Shown one piece after another: positions 29,694 through 38,783 of a stretch of DNA of 64,000 nucleotides (its first letter is position 1; every line of letters begins with the position of its first letter). A program made the position numbers and the translations under genes. Source of the DNA: Mucilaginibacter sp. L196. Its GTDB lineage: Bacteria > Bacteroidota > Bacteroidia > Sphingobacteriales > Sphingobacteriaceae. The notes beneath the pieces were generated by a model. It saw only the letters and a list, made by a program, of their open reading frames with translations, ran no database searches and was not told the origin of the DNA. The DNA lies in the NCBI RefSeq assembly GCF_009765905.1, contig NZ_LMUO01000015.1, positions 932,927 through 996,926 on the forward strand, in the 5' to 3' direction.

Positions 29694-31283
29694 ATGCTAC
29701 TTAGTTTTATCATTTGTACCGGATTGGTAGCCTTAATTTCCTGGCTCAAAACAAGAAGGACACGCCTAAAAACGGTGAATGATTATTTTTTAAGCAATCG
29801 CAGCCTCGGTTTTGTGCTGGTTGGCTCCTCTATTTTTTTGACCAACCTGAGCAGCAACCTGCTTATCGGCGAAAACGAGTCTGTATATATCAATAACATG
29901 TCTGTTATGGCCTGGGGGATGACATCTATCCTGGCAATGCTTGTTGTGTCGGAATTTCTGCTACCGGTTTATCTGCGCATAGGTGCCATCACCACCCCCG
30001 ATTTTTTAGAGCACCGTTTTGATGCAGTTACCAAGAGGATAGTATCTATTGTTTTTCTGGCCAGTTATGCAATCAACCTTATTCCCACCATTTTATACGG
30101 TGGTGCACTGGCTATGAACGGTATATTCCACGTTAGCGAGCGTACGGGGTGGGATTCAACCACCACTAGCTGCGTGCTTATTGTGATCATTGGGATTACG
30201 GGTAGTTTATACTCCATTCTTGGCGGCTTGCGGGCCATGAGTATTTCCGATACATTGTTAGGCCTGGGTATGATGACAGGGTGCCTGCTCATATCTTATT
30301 ATGGGTTTAAATATCTCGGTCATGGCAATTTACTAAGTGGGGTGAAGGTTATATTACATCAAAAAAAAGAACATCTCAACGCCATCGGCTCAGTTACAGA
30401 TGCGGTACCCTTCGGCACAATTTTTACCGGGATGCTGCTCATGAACCTGTATTACTGGGGCATGGAGCAATTTATAGTTCAGCAGGCACTCGCATCTAAA
30501 AATCTGAAAGAGTGTCAGAAAGGTATAGCGCTAGCCTGCGTGGGCAAATTACTATCTCCGTTAATTTTGAACTTGCCGGGACTAATTGCTGTGCACATGT
30601 ATCCTCATCTTGATAATACCCGGGAGGTATTTCCAAGGCTGATCTCGGATATTCTGCCCGCTGTTTTCCAGGGTTTTATGGCATCCATCGTTTTAGGGGC
30701 AGTTTTCAGCACTTTTAATGCCGGCCTCAACAGTTCAGGAACATTATTTATCATGAACATTTACAAGCCCTGGTTTGATAAAGCAGGCAAGCAGAAAAGC
30801 GATGAGCAATTGGTGCGGGGTAGTAAGATCTTCCAGGTGTTGCTCACGCTGATGGGATGTTGTATAGCGCCGTTCATTATCTTGTTTAAAGGCGGCTTTT
30901 ATACTTATATCCAGATGCTGTCCGGCTTTTTTAGCGTGCCCATTTTTTCTGTTTTACTTGTAGGCCTTCTGACCCGCAGAGTGCCGCCCGTAGCTGCAAA
31001 AATTGGACTGGCCTTTTTTATATTGACCTATGCTGGCGTTATCTTGATATTTCATCCGCCAATGCATTATTTGCATGTGTTGGCTATCCTGTTTGTAGTC
31101 ACTATTGGTATAATGTTGTTGATAGGGCGACTGTTCCCGCTCAAGGTGCCTTATCAACCAGAAAAGCATCCGGTAGTAGATATTCAGCCCTGGCGTTACC
31201 GGCATTTGGTAAGTGCGCTGCTCATTACTCTGATGGTGCTCGCCTTTGTCTTGTTCTCGCCGCTAGGCATCGCCGGTGGATAG
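29694..31283 (+). CDS. Sodium:solute symporter (SSS/SLC5 family)
   Basis: A 529-residue inner-membrane protein with about 13-14 hydrophobic spans. It starts directly with a membrane segment (LLSFIICTGLVALISWL). SSS-type features include NDYFLSNRSLGFVLVGSSIFLTN split over the first loop, GITGSLYSILGGLRAMSISD and VLGAVFSTFNAGLNSSGTLF. It should import a monosaccharide or sugar acid with sodium. It lies between a GntR-type sugar regulator and SusC, and next to uxaA. The most natural cargo is therefore a sugar released by the neighbouring hydrolases, such as fucose or a hexuronate; this is inference. Confidence 0.88.
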   Translation: MLLSFIICTGLVALISWLKTRRTRLKTVNDYFLSNRSLGFVLVGSSIFLTNLSSNLLIGENESVYINNMSVMAWGMTSILAMLVVSEFLLPVYLRIGAITTPDFLEHRFDAVTKRIVSIVFLASYAINLIPTILYGGALAMNGIFHVSERTGWDSTTTSCVLIVIIGITGSLYSILGGLRAMSISDTLLGLGMMTGCLLISYYGFKYLGHGNLLSGVKVILHQKKEHLNAIGSVTDAVPFGTIFTGMLLMNLYYWGMEQFIVQQALASKNLKECQKGIALACVGKLLSPLILNLPGLIAVHMYPHLDNTREVFPRLISDILPAVFQGFMASIVLGAVFSTFNAGLNSSGTLFIMNIYKPWFDKAGKQKSDEQLVRGSKIFQVLLTLMGCCIAPFIILFKGGFYTYIQMLSGFFSVPIFSVLLVGLLTRRVPPVAAKIGLAFFILTYAGVILIFHPPMHYLHVLAILFVVTIGIMLLIGRLFPLKVPYQPEKHPVVDIQPWRYRHLVSALLITLMVLAFVLFSPLGIAGG

Positions 31284-32026
31284 TACATGTAGTTCACAAT
31301 TGGTATAATATTCGCAATCACTAACGAACAATCCTATTGGTAGGCTTTATCTGTACTATTCTATACTTTATTTAAGAATTCGTTTTTAAGTTTTTGTTAA
31401 TTTTTCATGAAACAGAGTTGACGGTAGGATTATCAAGGGGGTGTTAAAAATAAAATATGCATTGGGTAAAATCTATCGCAAATGATTTTATACTTTCAAT
31501 CGAATGATTAATAACGATTTAGCTAATAATAAATTAGCTAACTGTAGCGATTTTTAATAAGAAATAACTGCCCTCTAAATACAAAGAATTCAATACTTAA
31601 ATAATCAGTATTATGAAAAAAGTAATGAAAAGTTTGCAAAAGTCATTTTATATTTTCACTTTTGAATTATAGTATAGTATAGAATAGATATACAAACTGT
31701 ACTAGTATACCAATTATTAACCAGTTGCTTAAAGATTAGTGTTTTCCATTATATAATGTGCTGCTAATAGCGCATGGTGCAAATGGATGTTTGATATGTA
31801 GCCATAGCCAATTGTTTGCTGCGAAGTAAACCAGGGGTATTATGCGGCTGGTAACAGGATAGGTAAGTAAACAACCAATTTTAAACAACATAATTCCTCT
31901 CACATGAACCAAAAAAACAAACCACCGGAAGGTAAGACCTAAGGCCACGATGCTTAAAGTAGCTTTAATTCATTCTACAATGTCTATTACCATTCCATGT
32001 TAAACGAAACCAACTTAACTTAAATT
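31284..32026. promoter_or_regulatory. Long upstream region of the SusC/SusD operon
   Basis: These 743 AT-rich bases precede the utilization operon and contain no credible gene. A 9-bp inverted repeat lies at 31519-31541 (TTAGCTAAT, 5-base spacer, ATTAGCTAA). A tract of repeated TATAG units lies around 31670-31690. The promoter of the SusC operon and binding sites for an HTCS, GntR or sigma/anti-sigma type regulator are expected here. The exact start of transcription cannot be read. Confidence 0.45.
31519..31541. repeat. Inverted repeat TTAGCTAAT/ATTAGCTAA, candidate operator
   Basis: Perfect 9-bp arms (31519-31527 and 31533-31541) stand around a 5-base spacer, about 490 bp before the SusC start. 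No T-run follows, so an operator is more likely than a terminator. Confidence 0.4.
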
Positions 32027-35000
32027 ATGAAAATTTTTACTCATTCCATTTTAAAGGATAGCGATATGAGGCAAGCTTTTTCCGGCGGTTGCCTCAAAAG
32101 GCGGCTTATTACCGGTAAATACAAGCTTGCTTTGTTTCTGCTGATTCTTTTACCATTATTCTCGCTGAACGCCCATGCGCAAACTAGTACAGTCAGCGGT
32201 ACGGTATCTGATAACACCGGCACATTGCCGGGAGTTATTGTTACAGTTAAAGGCACAACCACAGGAGTAACCTCGGACATTAAAGGAAACTACACGCTTA
32301 AGGCGCCCGGAAATGCTGTGCTTGAATTTAAAATGATCGGTTATCAAACAAAAACGATCGACATCAATAATCAGCAAACTATTAACGTTAAGCTGGAAAC
32401 AGACAACAAATCACTTGATGAAGTGGTGGTGGTTGGTTACGGTTCCCAGAAGAAGATTAATCTTACAGGATCAGTTTCGACTATATCCGGCGATGAGATG
32501 ACTCAAAGACCGGTGGTAAACGTGACTACTATGCTGGAAGGCCTTGCACCTGGTGTGGCGGTAAACCAAGGCAGCGGTGAACCGGGAAATGAAAATGCTT
32601 CAATTTTAATCCGTGGTGTAGGCACATTTAGCGGTGCCGGTACCTCTCCGTTAGTTTTAATCGATGACGTGCCCGGCAATTTAAATGATGTTAACCCCAG
32701 CGATATCGAAAGCGTATCTATTCTGAAGGATGCTTCTTCAGCTGCAATATATGGCTCAAGGGCTGCTAACGGCGTTATCCTGGTTACTACCAAAAAGGGA
32801 AAGGCGGGAAAAATGAAGATTGAATATGACGTGAATTACGGTATAGCAAAAGCAACAAAACTTTTCCAGGTGGTGACCAATTCTGTACAGTATATGGAGA
32901 TGTACAATCAGGCGCGGATCAATTCCGGCTTACCGGATACCTCCCAGATGTATAGTCAGGCAGATATCAACGCTTATGCAACTCATCCCAATAGTTCTTT
33001 ATATCCCAATACCAATTGGCTGAATTATATTTTCAGGACAGCGCCCACTCAAACCCATAATCTTACATTTAGCGGTGGTAACGATAAGACTACCTATGAC
33101 GTCAATCTGGGTTATTCCGACGAGCAAGGTATTATGAAAGGGTTTGACTACCAAAAGTATAATATTCGGACTAATATCCAGTCCAAGATTAATGACCATA
33201 TTACATTTGGTTCAAACATCCTGTTAAAATCAGGGGTTAGGGATGGCACTTCTAATGGATCAGAGGATATGTTCTTGTCCGCATTATCTCAGGCGCCCAC
33301 TTATGGCCCTTATACAACCGATGGTAGCGGGCATTATACCTTTAAAACTTATCCGTTTGAGTACAATAATAAAAATCCGGTAGCTGTGTTGAACAGCGGA
33401 CTTTATAACGATGTCAATGATTATGTAACAGACATTCAGGGCTGGTTAAATGTAAATTTTACCAAAGATCTCTCCTGGTATACCAAAGCGGCGTTTAACG
33501 GGACGTTCACTCATTATAAAACTTTTGGGGAAAATATTCAGGAGTATTATTACACCACTGATCAGCCCGGAGAATTATTCGATGTAAATCAGGGACTGGA
33601 ATCTCAGGATTACACCACATTTTATAGCAATATATTTAGTTACTTAAAGTATCAGCATTCCTTTGGCAGTCATAACCTGATGGTTCAAGGCGGATGGAGT
33701 TTGGAACAAAACACAGACGAAAATCTGGAGGCTTCCCGGCTAAACTATGTAGACAATAGCTTACAGGAGATCAATGCCGGAAGCCCGTCGGTTGAATCGA
33801 ACGGAGGAGACAGCGACCAATGGGCATTGGAATCCTGGTTCGGCCGCGTGGATTATAATTATAAAGAGCGTTATTTGCTGGAAAGCAATATCCGCGTTGA
33901 CGGTAGCTCAAAATTCGCTCCAGGTCATCAATGGGGAACCTTTCCATCTGCATCAGCAGGTTGGAGAGTTACGGAGGAGCCGTTCTTTAAAGATTTAAAT
34001 GCAAACTGGGTTAGTAATATAAAAATCAGAGGATCATGGGGCCAAGTGGGAAATCAAAATATTGGAAATTATCCCTATCAGGCTTTGTTAAATTTAACCG
34101 GAGCCTATTCATTTGATAATCAAAATCTGACCCCCGGGGTTGCGCAGACAGCATTAAATGATCAAACAATAACTTGGGAAACCACGACAATGACCGATGT
34201 AGGCGCCGACATAGAATTATTCAACCATTTCAATGTTACATTCGATTGGTACAACAGGGTAACCTCCAATATTTTGCGTTCGGCACAAATTACAGCTGTA
34301 GTTGGCCTAAGCGCACCTACTATCAATGATGGGACCGTTGATAATAAGGGCGTTGAACTTGCGCTGAACTATGCTAATGCAGTAAAAGGGGGGACTTTTG
34401 GGGGACTTTCTTACGGCTTTGGGTTAAATCTGGATCATAACACTAATAAACTCGTTAAATTTGGTGCGCCTGAGATTAGCGGTAATACGATCAATGAACA
34501 GGGTTATCCCATCGGTTCTTTTTATATGTTGAAAGTGGCCGGTATTTTTCAGAACGCTGCCGAAGTTAGCAGTTCACCGAAACAATACAGCGATAACACG
34601 CAGCCGGGCGATCTGAAATATGTTGATGCGAACGGAGACGGTAAAATTGACGACAATGACAGGGTAATTATACCGGGGGTTGTTCCAAAATTGAATTATT
34701 CATTTAATATTAATACCGGTTGGAAAGGTTTTGATCTGCGTATATTCTTCCAGGGAGTGTATGGCGTAAAATATTTTGTAGACAGCTGGGGTACGATCCC
34801 GTTTGTTCAGGGAGCGGTTCCGACGACTAACTGGCTTAATGCCTGGACGCCAACAAACCCATCCACCACAATGCCTCGCATCTACTGGGGTTCTGATGCG
34901 CCTCAGTCAATTACCAGGCCTTCAACATTTTTCTTACAGGATGGTTCGTACCTGAGGTTAAAAAGCCTGGTTTTCGGGTACACACTACCTGCGAGTATGA

Positions 35001-35164
35001 CGAAGCATATTGGACTTGACCGTGTAAGGGTATATTTTTCAGGAGATAACCTGTTTACAGACACCAAATACCCGGGCCTTGATCCTGAGCGCGGTGGTAG
35101 TGGGGATTATCTGACGTATCCACAAAACAAAGTGTATTCCTTCGGTCTCAATGTTACTTTTTAA
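32027..35164 (+). CDS. SusC/RagA-type TonB-dependent outer-membrane receptor
   Basis: A 1045-residue outer-membrane oligosaccharide importer. The N-terminus has an extended positively charged leader, then a hydrophobic signal (LALFLLILLPLFSLNAHAQ). An in-frame ATG 13 codons later is an alternative start. Residues about 55-135 are the carboxypeptidase-regulatory-like domain (VSGTVSDNTGTLPGVIVTVKG). The plug runs about 140-260 (LDEVVVVGYGSQKK, SILIRGVGTF, DIESVSILKDASSAAIYGSR, GVILVTTKKG). The rest is beta-barrel. With SusD 11 bp downstream it forms the receptor for the glycan handled by this locus. No anti-sigma factor gene is next to it, so control by another regulator is likely. Confidence 0.97.
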   Translation: MKIFTHSILKDSDMRQAFSGGCLKRRLITGKYKLALFLLILLPLFSLNAHAQTSTVSGTVSDNTGTLPGVIVTVKGTTTGVTSDIKGNYTLKAPGNAVLEFKMIGYQTKTIDINNQQTINVKLETDNKSLDEVVVVGYGSQKKINLTGSVSTISGDEMTQRPVVNVTTMLEGLAPGVAVNQGSGEPGNENASILIRGVGTFSGAGTSPLVLIDDVPGNLNDVNPSDIESVSILKDASSAAIYGSRAANGVILVTTKKGKAGKMKIEYDVNYGIAKATKLFQVVTNSVQYMEMYNQARINSGLPDTSQMYSQADINAYATHPNSSLYPNTNWLNYIFRTAPTQTHNLTFSGGNDKTTYDVNLGYSDEQGIMKGFDYQKYNIRTNIQSKINDHITFGSNILLKSGVRDGTSNGSEDMFLSALSQAPTYGPYTTDGSGHYTFKTYPFEYNNKNPVAVLNSGLYNDVNDYVTDIQGWLNVNFTKDLSWYTKAAFNGTFTHYKTFGENIQEYYYTTDQPGELFDVNQGLESQDYTTFYSNIFSYLKYQHSFGSHNLMVQGGWSLEQNTDENLEASRLNYVDNSLQEINAGSPSVESNGGDSDQWALESWFGRVDYNYKERYLLESNIRVDGSSKFAPGHQWGTFPSASAGWRVTEEPFFKDLNANWVSNIKIRGSWGQVGNQNIGNYPYQALLNLTGAYSFDNQNLTPGVAQTALNDQTITWETTTMTDVGADIELFNHFNVTFDWYNRVTSNILRSAQITAVVGLSAPTINDGTVDNKGVELALNYANAVKGGTFGGLSYGFGLNLDHNTNKLVKFGAPEISGNTINEQGYPIGSFYMLKVAGIFQNAAEVSSSPKQYSDNTQPGDLKYVDANGDGKIDDNDRVIIPGVVPKLNYSFNINTGWKGFDLRIFFQGVYGVKYFVDSWGTIPFVQGAVPTTNWLNAWTPTNPSTTMPRIYWGSDAPQSITRPSTFFLQDGSYLRLKSLVFGYTLPASMTKHIGLDRVRVYFSGDNLFTDTKYPGLDPERGGSGDYLTYPQNKVYSFGLNVTF

Positions 35165-35175
35165 TAGTTATAATC

Positions 35176-36699
35176 ATGAACACAAAAAAATATATTCTAT
35201 TATTTGCAGCCATCTTATTGATATTTGATTCCTGCAAAAAAGATCCGCTGAACCTCAATCCGCCCGATCAGATCGCTACAACGACATTTTTTAAACAAAA
35301 AAGTGATTTTGATGAGGCCCTTGCGGCAGTTTACGGTTCAATGCAAACAGAAGAATTTTCCTACGGTATGGGTTTCCGGGATTGCCTTACGGATGATGCA
35401 TACAATCAGTTTAACTCAGGAAGCGTAACTAGTATTGATCAGGGTGATCTGAGCCCAACAGTCGGCGGTTATCAACAGGCAATTTATGATGACGCTTATA
35501 CCAGCATTGCACGTGTAAATAATTTTCTGACGCAGTTAGCTGCTTACAACGGCAGTGACGTTACAGATGCTATCAGGAAACAATATATGGGTGAGGTAAT
35601 GTTTGTAAGGGCATTTATGTACTATCAGTTGTACACCATTTATGGCGATATACCGCTGGTTACTAAACCGCTTACACTTGCCACAGAGAACCAACCGAAA
35701 GTACCGGCGGCGCAAATACTGGCACAAATAGAGAGCGACCTGAATTATGGCATCGCTAACTTAGGCACTCAACCTTACATCTCTAACTATGGTCATGCTT
35801 GTGCATCTTCGGCACAAGCTTTGCTGGCTAGGGTGTTAATTTTCGCTGCGTACCAGGGAACAGGTGTGGTTGATCCTACCATTATGACACAGGTACTGAA
35901 CCTCTGCAAGGCCGTTGTTCCGCAGTATTCTTTAGATCCCACTTATATCAATGTGTTCAGGGATGCTACACAAGCGAGCAGCAAGGAAGTGATTTTTACC
36001 ATAAATTTCCTTGCTCCTAATAACACCGCACCATGGGATTTATACTATGGTAATTACGATGCCTGTGCGCCTTATGAAAATATGGTTGACGATTATGAGT
36101 GTACGGATGGTTTACCATGGGGGACCTCACCGTTAACGGATAAAGTGAACATATTTAACAATCGTGATCCACGATTATCCGTTAGTATTTTTAAAGGGTT
36201 TGTTGACTGGGGAAATGGAAATACTTATGTTCCTGCCAACCCGGTTCCTACCGGCTATGGAACAAAAAAATTCCTTGAACCCACAAATATACCGTACAGC
36301 TTCTCAACGCTTAGCCAGCAAGATGCTGTTATCTTACGCGAGGCAGAAGTTATGTTGATGTATGCTGAGGCGGAAAATGAGCTAAACGGGCCGGATGCTA
36401 CTGTATATCAGCTGACGACAGCTATCCGTGCCAGATCTGGTATGCCAGCGTATCCGGCAGGTCTTACACAAGATCAAATGCGTCAGCGCATTCGTCATGA
36501 GCGCAGGATCGAACTGGCATTTGAAGGGCTTCGTCATTTTGATCTTGTTCGTTGGCATATAGCCGGACCGACGTTAAACGGACTGAATACGGGGGTAATT
36601 ACTTTTAACTGGCAAGACAAATTTTATCAATGGCCATTGCCACAAACAGAAATTGATAAAAGCGATGGTGTGTTGGTGCAAAACCCTAATTATAAATAA
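35176..36699 (+). CDS. SusD/RagB-type surface glycan-binding lipoprotein
   Basis: A 507-residue lipoprotein. The signal ends in IFDSC, with Cys20 the lipid-bearing residue. SusD family features follow: NLNPPDQIATTTFF near the N-terminus, MGEVMFVRAFMYYQLYTIYGDIPLV (two blocks) in the helical repeat part, and a C-terminal RQRIRHERRIELAFEGLRHFDLVRW-type region (two blocks). It captures glycan at the cell surface and closes over the SusC barrel. It follows SusC by 11 bp and precedes an imperfect hairpin and then the esterase and hydrolase genes. Confidence 0.97.
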   Translation: MNTKKYILLFAAILLIFDSCKKDPLNLNPPDQIATTTFFKQKSDFDEALAAVYGSMQTEEFSYGMGFRDCLTDDAYNQFNSGSVTSIDQGDLSPTVGGYQQAIYDDAYTSIARVNNFLTQLAAYNGSDVTDAIRKQYMGEVMFVRAFMYYQLYTIYGDIPLVTKPLTLATENQPKVPAAQILAQIESDLNYGIANLGTQPYISNYGHACASSAQALLARVLIFAAYQGTGVVDPTIMTQVLNLCKAVVPQYSLDPTYINVFRDATQASSKEVIFTINFLAPNNTAPWDLYYGNYDACAPYENMVDDYECTDGLPWGTSPLTDKVNIFNNRDPRLSVSIFKGFVDWGNGNTYVPANPVPTGYGTKKFLEPTNIPYSFSTLSQQDAVILREAEVMLMYAEAENELNGPDATVYQLTTAIRARSGMPAYPAGLTQDQMRQRIRHERRIELAFEGLRHFDLVRWHIAGPTLNGLNTGVITFNWQDKFYQWPLPQTEIDKSDGVLVQNPNYK

Positions 36700-36728
36700 A
36701 TTGGTTTAATTGATTATATAATGAGTGC

Positions 36729-36756
36729 AATAAGGTTCATTAATTTGGACCTTATT
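36729..36756 (+). terminator. Imperfect hairpin after SusD, possible terminator or attenuator
   Basis: AATAAGGTTC (36729-36738) pairs with GGACCTTATT (36747-36756) apart from one G-U pair, across an 8-base loop. A T-rich stretch follows. Because hydrolase genes continue on the same strand, it may lower rather than stop their transcription, a common way to keep SusCD more abundant. Confidence 0.5.
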
Positions 36757-36789
36757 CATTTATTATAATGGTTTTTAGATTTATCTTTT

Positions 36790-38742
36790 ATGAAAAAAAC
36801 GATAGTGTGTTTGTTTGGTTTATTGATGTTTTTTAATGCCGCTATCGCACAGCAATCATCCCCTCTAAAGTCAGATTACTGGAAAGGTTTTGACCGGGTT
36901 CATTTTTTAATTGGCATACATCCGGCTTACGTTGTTAAGCCCATAAAGGCGCTTCCCGGAAATCCCTGGGTCTGGCGTGCATCCTTTCCAGACTGGCACA
37001 CAGACATTGATAGTATATTGCTTCGGAAAGGCTTTTATGTGGCATATGTTAGTTTTGATAATCAATATGGTAGCCCCGCAGCGATGCAGGTTTGGGACAG
37101 ATTTTATAACCTGTTGACGGATTCACTCAAGTTGTCATCCCGCCCCGCTTTAGAGGCGGTAAGCCGTGGCAATCTATACGCCTTTGGCTGGGCCAAACGC
37201 AATCCGGATAAAGTAAGCTGCATCTACACTGAAACACCTATATATGATATAAAAAGCTGGCCAGGCGGTAAGGGAAAAGGTATAGGCGACCCTGAGTGCT
37301 GGAAACAGCTTAAAGAGGTTTATCATTTAACTGAAGAGCAGGCTATGGCTTATAAGGATAACCCGGTGGATAACCTGGAAGGACTGGCCGCTTTTAAAGT
37401 GCCTGTATTAAATGTAATAGGCCTGAATGATAAAATAGCCCCAAGGGAAGAGAATACAGATATATTTGTTCAACGATACACGGCGCTTGGTGGTCCGGCT
37501 GCAATATATCCTGTTGCTGATGGTCCTCAGGAATTACAGGGGCACCATTTTCCGATCAGGCGCCCCGAATATTTTGCTGATTTCATTTTTTGCAACAGCT
37601 ACCCGGTGAAAAAGATATTGCCCTATATTGATTACATCAATACCAGAAGTGGGATCGCTAATTTTTATAAAACGATACTGAAAAACAAAAAAGCGACCGT
37701 TGCTTTCCTGGGCGGTTCTATCACTTTTAACCCCGGATGGCGTCAAATGATCTGTGCCTATCTACAGGAGCGTTTCCCTGATACACATTTTCATTTTATT
37801 GCAGCAGGCATTCCTTCACTAGGTAGCCTTGCTCATTCTTTTCGCCTGCAAAGGGATGTATTAGATTCCGGCAAGGTGGACCTAATGTTTGTTGAGGCCG
37901 CGGTAAATGACCGGGGTAGCGGTGTTGACAGCGCTACACAAATGCATTCCTTAGAAGGAATTGTACGGCATGCACGGAAAAGCAATCCGTCGATGGACAT
38001 GATCTTTATGGAGTTTGCTGATACTTATAAAAATAACGACTATGATAAGGGTGTTGTGCCGGGTGAAGTCTTCCGGCATGAGGCTGTAGCTATCCACTAT
38101 AACTTACCTTCTATTAACCTGGCAAAAGAGGTGCACGACAAGATTCTAAATGGGGAATTTGACTGGAATAATGATTTCAAAGATATTCATCCTGCACCCT
38201 TGGGGGAAGAATTATATTTTGAGAATATCAAAAAGTTTCTTGAGCTGAGCTTTGATCGTATCCCTGCCGATCTGAAAATAACAGACCATGCTCTTGCTAA
38301 GCCCACCAGCAAATACAGCTTTGAGGATGGGCGCTATGATGACGTAACTCATGCTCAACATGATGCCAACTGGATTTATAACAGCAACTGGACACCCTCC
38401 AACCATGAATCCACGCGAGATGGGTTTGTAAATGTACCGATGCTGACAACAGAAACGATAGGGGCAACCCTTAAATTTCCATTTACGGGTAATGCTGTCG
38501 GCATTGCCGTCGTATCTGGCGATGATACGGGCATCATTTCTTACTCGATTGATAATGACGCGCCGCAAAGGCTTGATCTATACACCGAGTTCAGCAACTG
38601 GCTGTATTTGCCATATTACCAATTGCTGGGTAAAGATTTAAAAAATGGCAAGCACATCCTGACAATTAAAATAGAAAAGGACAAAAATCCAAACAGTAAA
38701 GGGAATGCTTGTCGCATTGTACATTTCCTTGTTAACGGTTAA
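36790..38742 (+). CDS. Two-domain esterase: alpha/beta-hydrolase fused to SGNH/GDSL esterase
   Basis: A 650-residue exported protein (signal ends near IAQ, residue 21). Residues about 30-270 form an alpha/beta-hydrolase with Ser125 in EAVSRGNLYAFGWA, an Asp in VIGLNDKIAP and a His in LQGHHFPIRRPEYF, so a full triad appears present. Residues about 295-480 form an SGNH esterase: FLGGSIT with Ser310, AAGIPSLGS, VEAAVNDRG and NDFKDIHPAPLGEE. A C-terminal beta domain follows (about 500-650). The second half closely resembles the stand-alone esterase at 11738. Two esterase activities in one chain suggest a glycan carrying two kinds of ester. It follows SusD by 90 bp and precedes GH92 by 41 bp. Confidence 0.85.
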   Translation: MKKTIVCLFGLLMFFNAAIAQQSSPLKSDYWKGFDRVHFLIGIHPAYVVKPIKALPGNPWVWRASFPDWHTDIDSILLRKGFYVAYVSFDNQYGSPAAMQVWDRFYNLLTDSLKLSSRPALEAVSRGNLYAFGWAKRNPDKVSCIYTETPIYDIKSWPGGKGKGIGDPECWKQLKEVYHLTEEQAMAYKDNPVDNLEGLAAFKVPVLNVIGLNDKIAPREENTDIFVQRYTALGGPAAIYPVADGPQELQGHHFPIRRPEYFADFIFCNSYPVKKILPYIDYINTRSGIANFYKTILKNKKATVAFLGGSITFNPGWRQMICAYLQERFPDTHFHFIAAGIPSLGSLAHSFRLQRDVLDSGKVDLMFVEAAVNDRGSGVDSATQMHSLEGIVRHARKSNPSMDMIFMEFADTYKNNDYDKGVVPGEVFRHEAVAIHYNLPSINLAKEVHDKILNGEFDWNNDFKDIHPAPLGEELYFENIKKFLELSFDRIPADLKITDHALAKPTSKYSFEDGRYDDVTHAQHDANWIYNSNWTPSNHESTRDGFVNVPMLTTETIGATLKFPFTGNAVGIAVVSGDDTGIISYSIDNDAPQRLDLYTEFSNWLYLPYYQLLGKDLKNGKHILTIKIEKDKNPNSKGNACRIVHFLVNG

Positions 38743-38783
38743 TCATCAACAGTAAAATTCACCTGCAAAACTGATATAACAAC

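Noticed and set aside
31736..31948. 70-codon minus-strand frame upstream of SusC as an anti-sigma or leader peptide
   Set aside because: No helix-turn-helix or FecR-like features; it is too short and has no partner gene.
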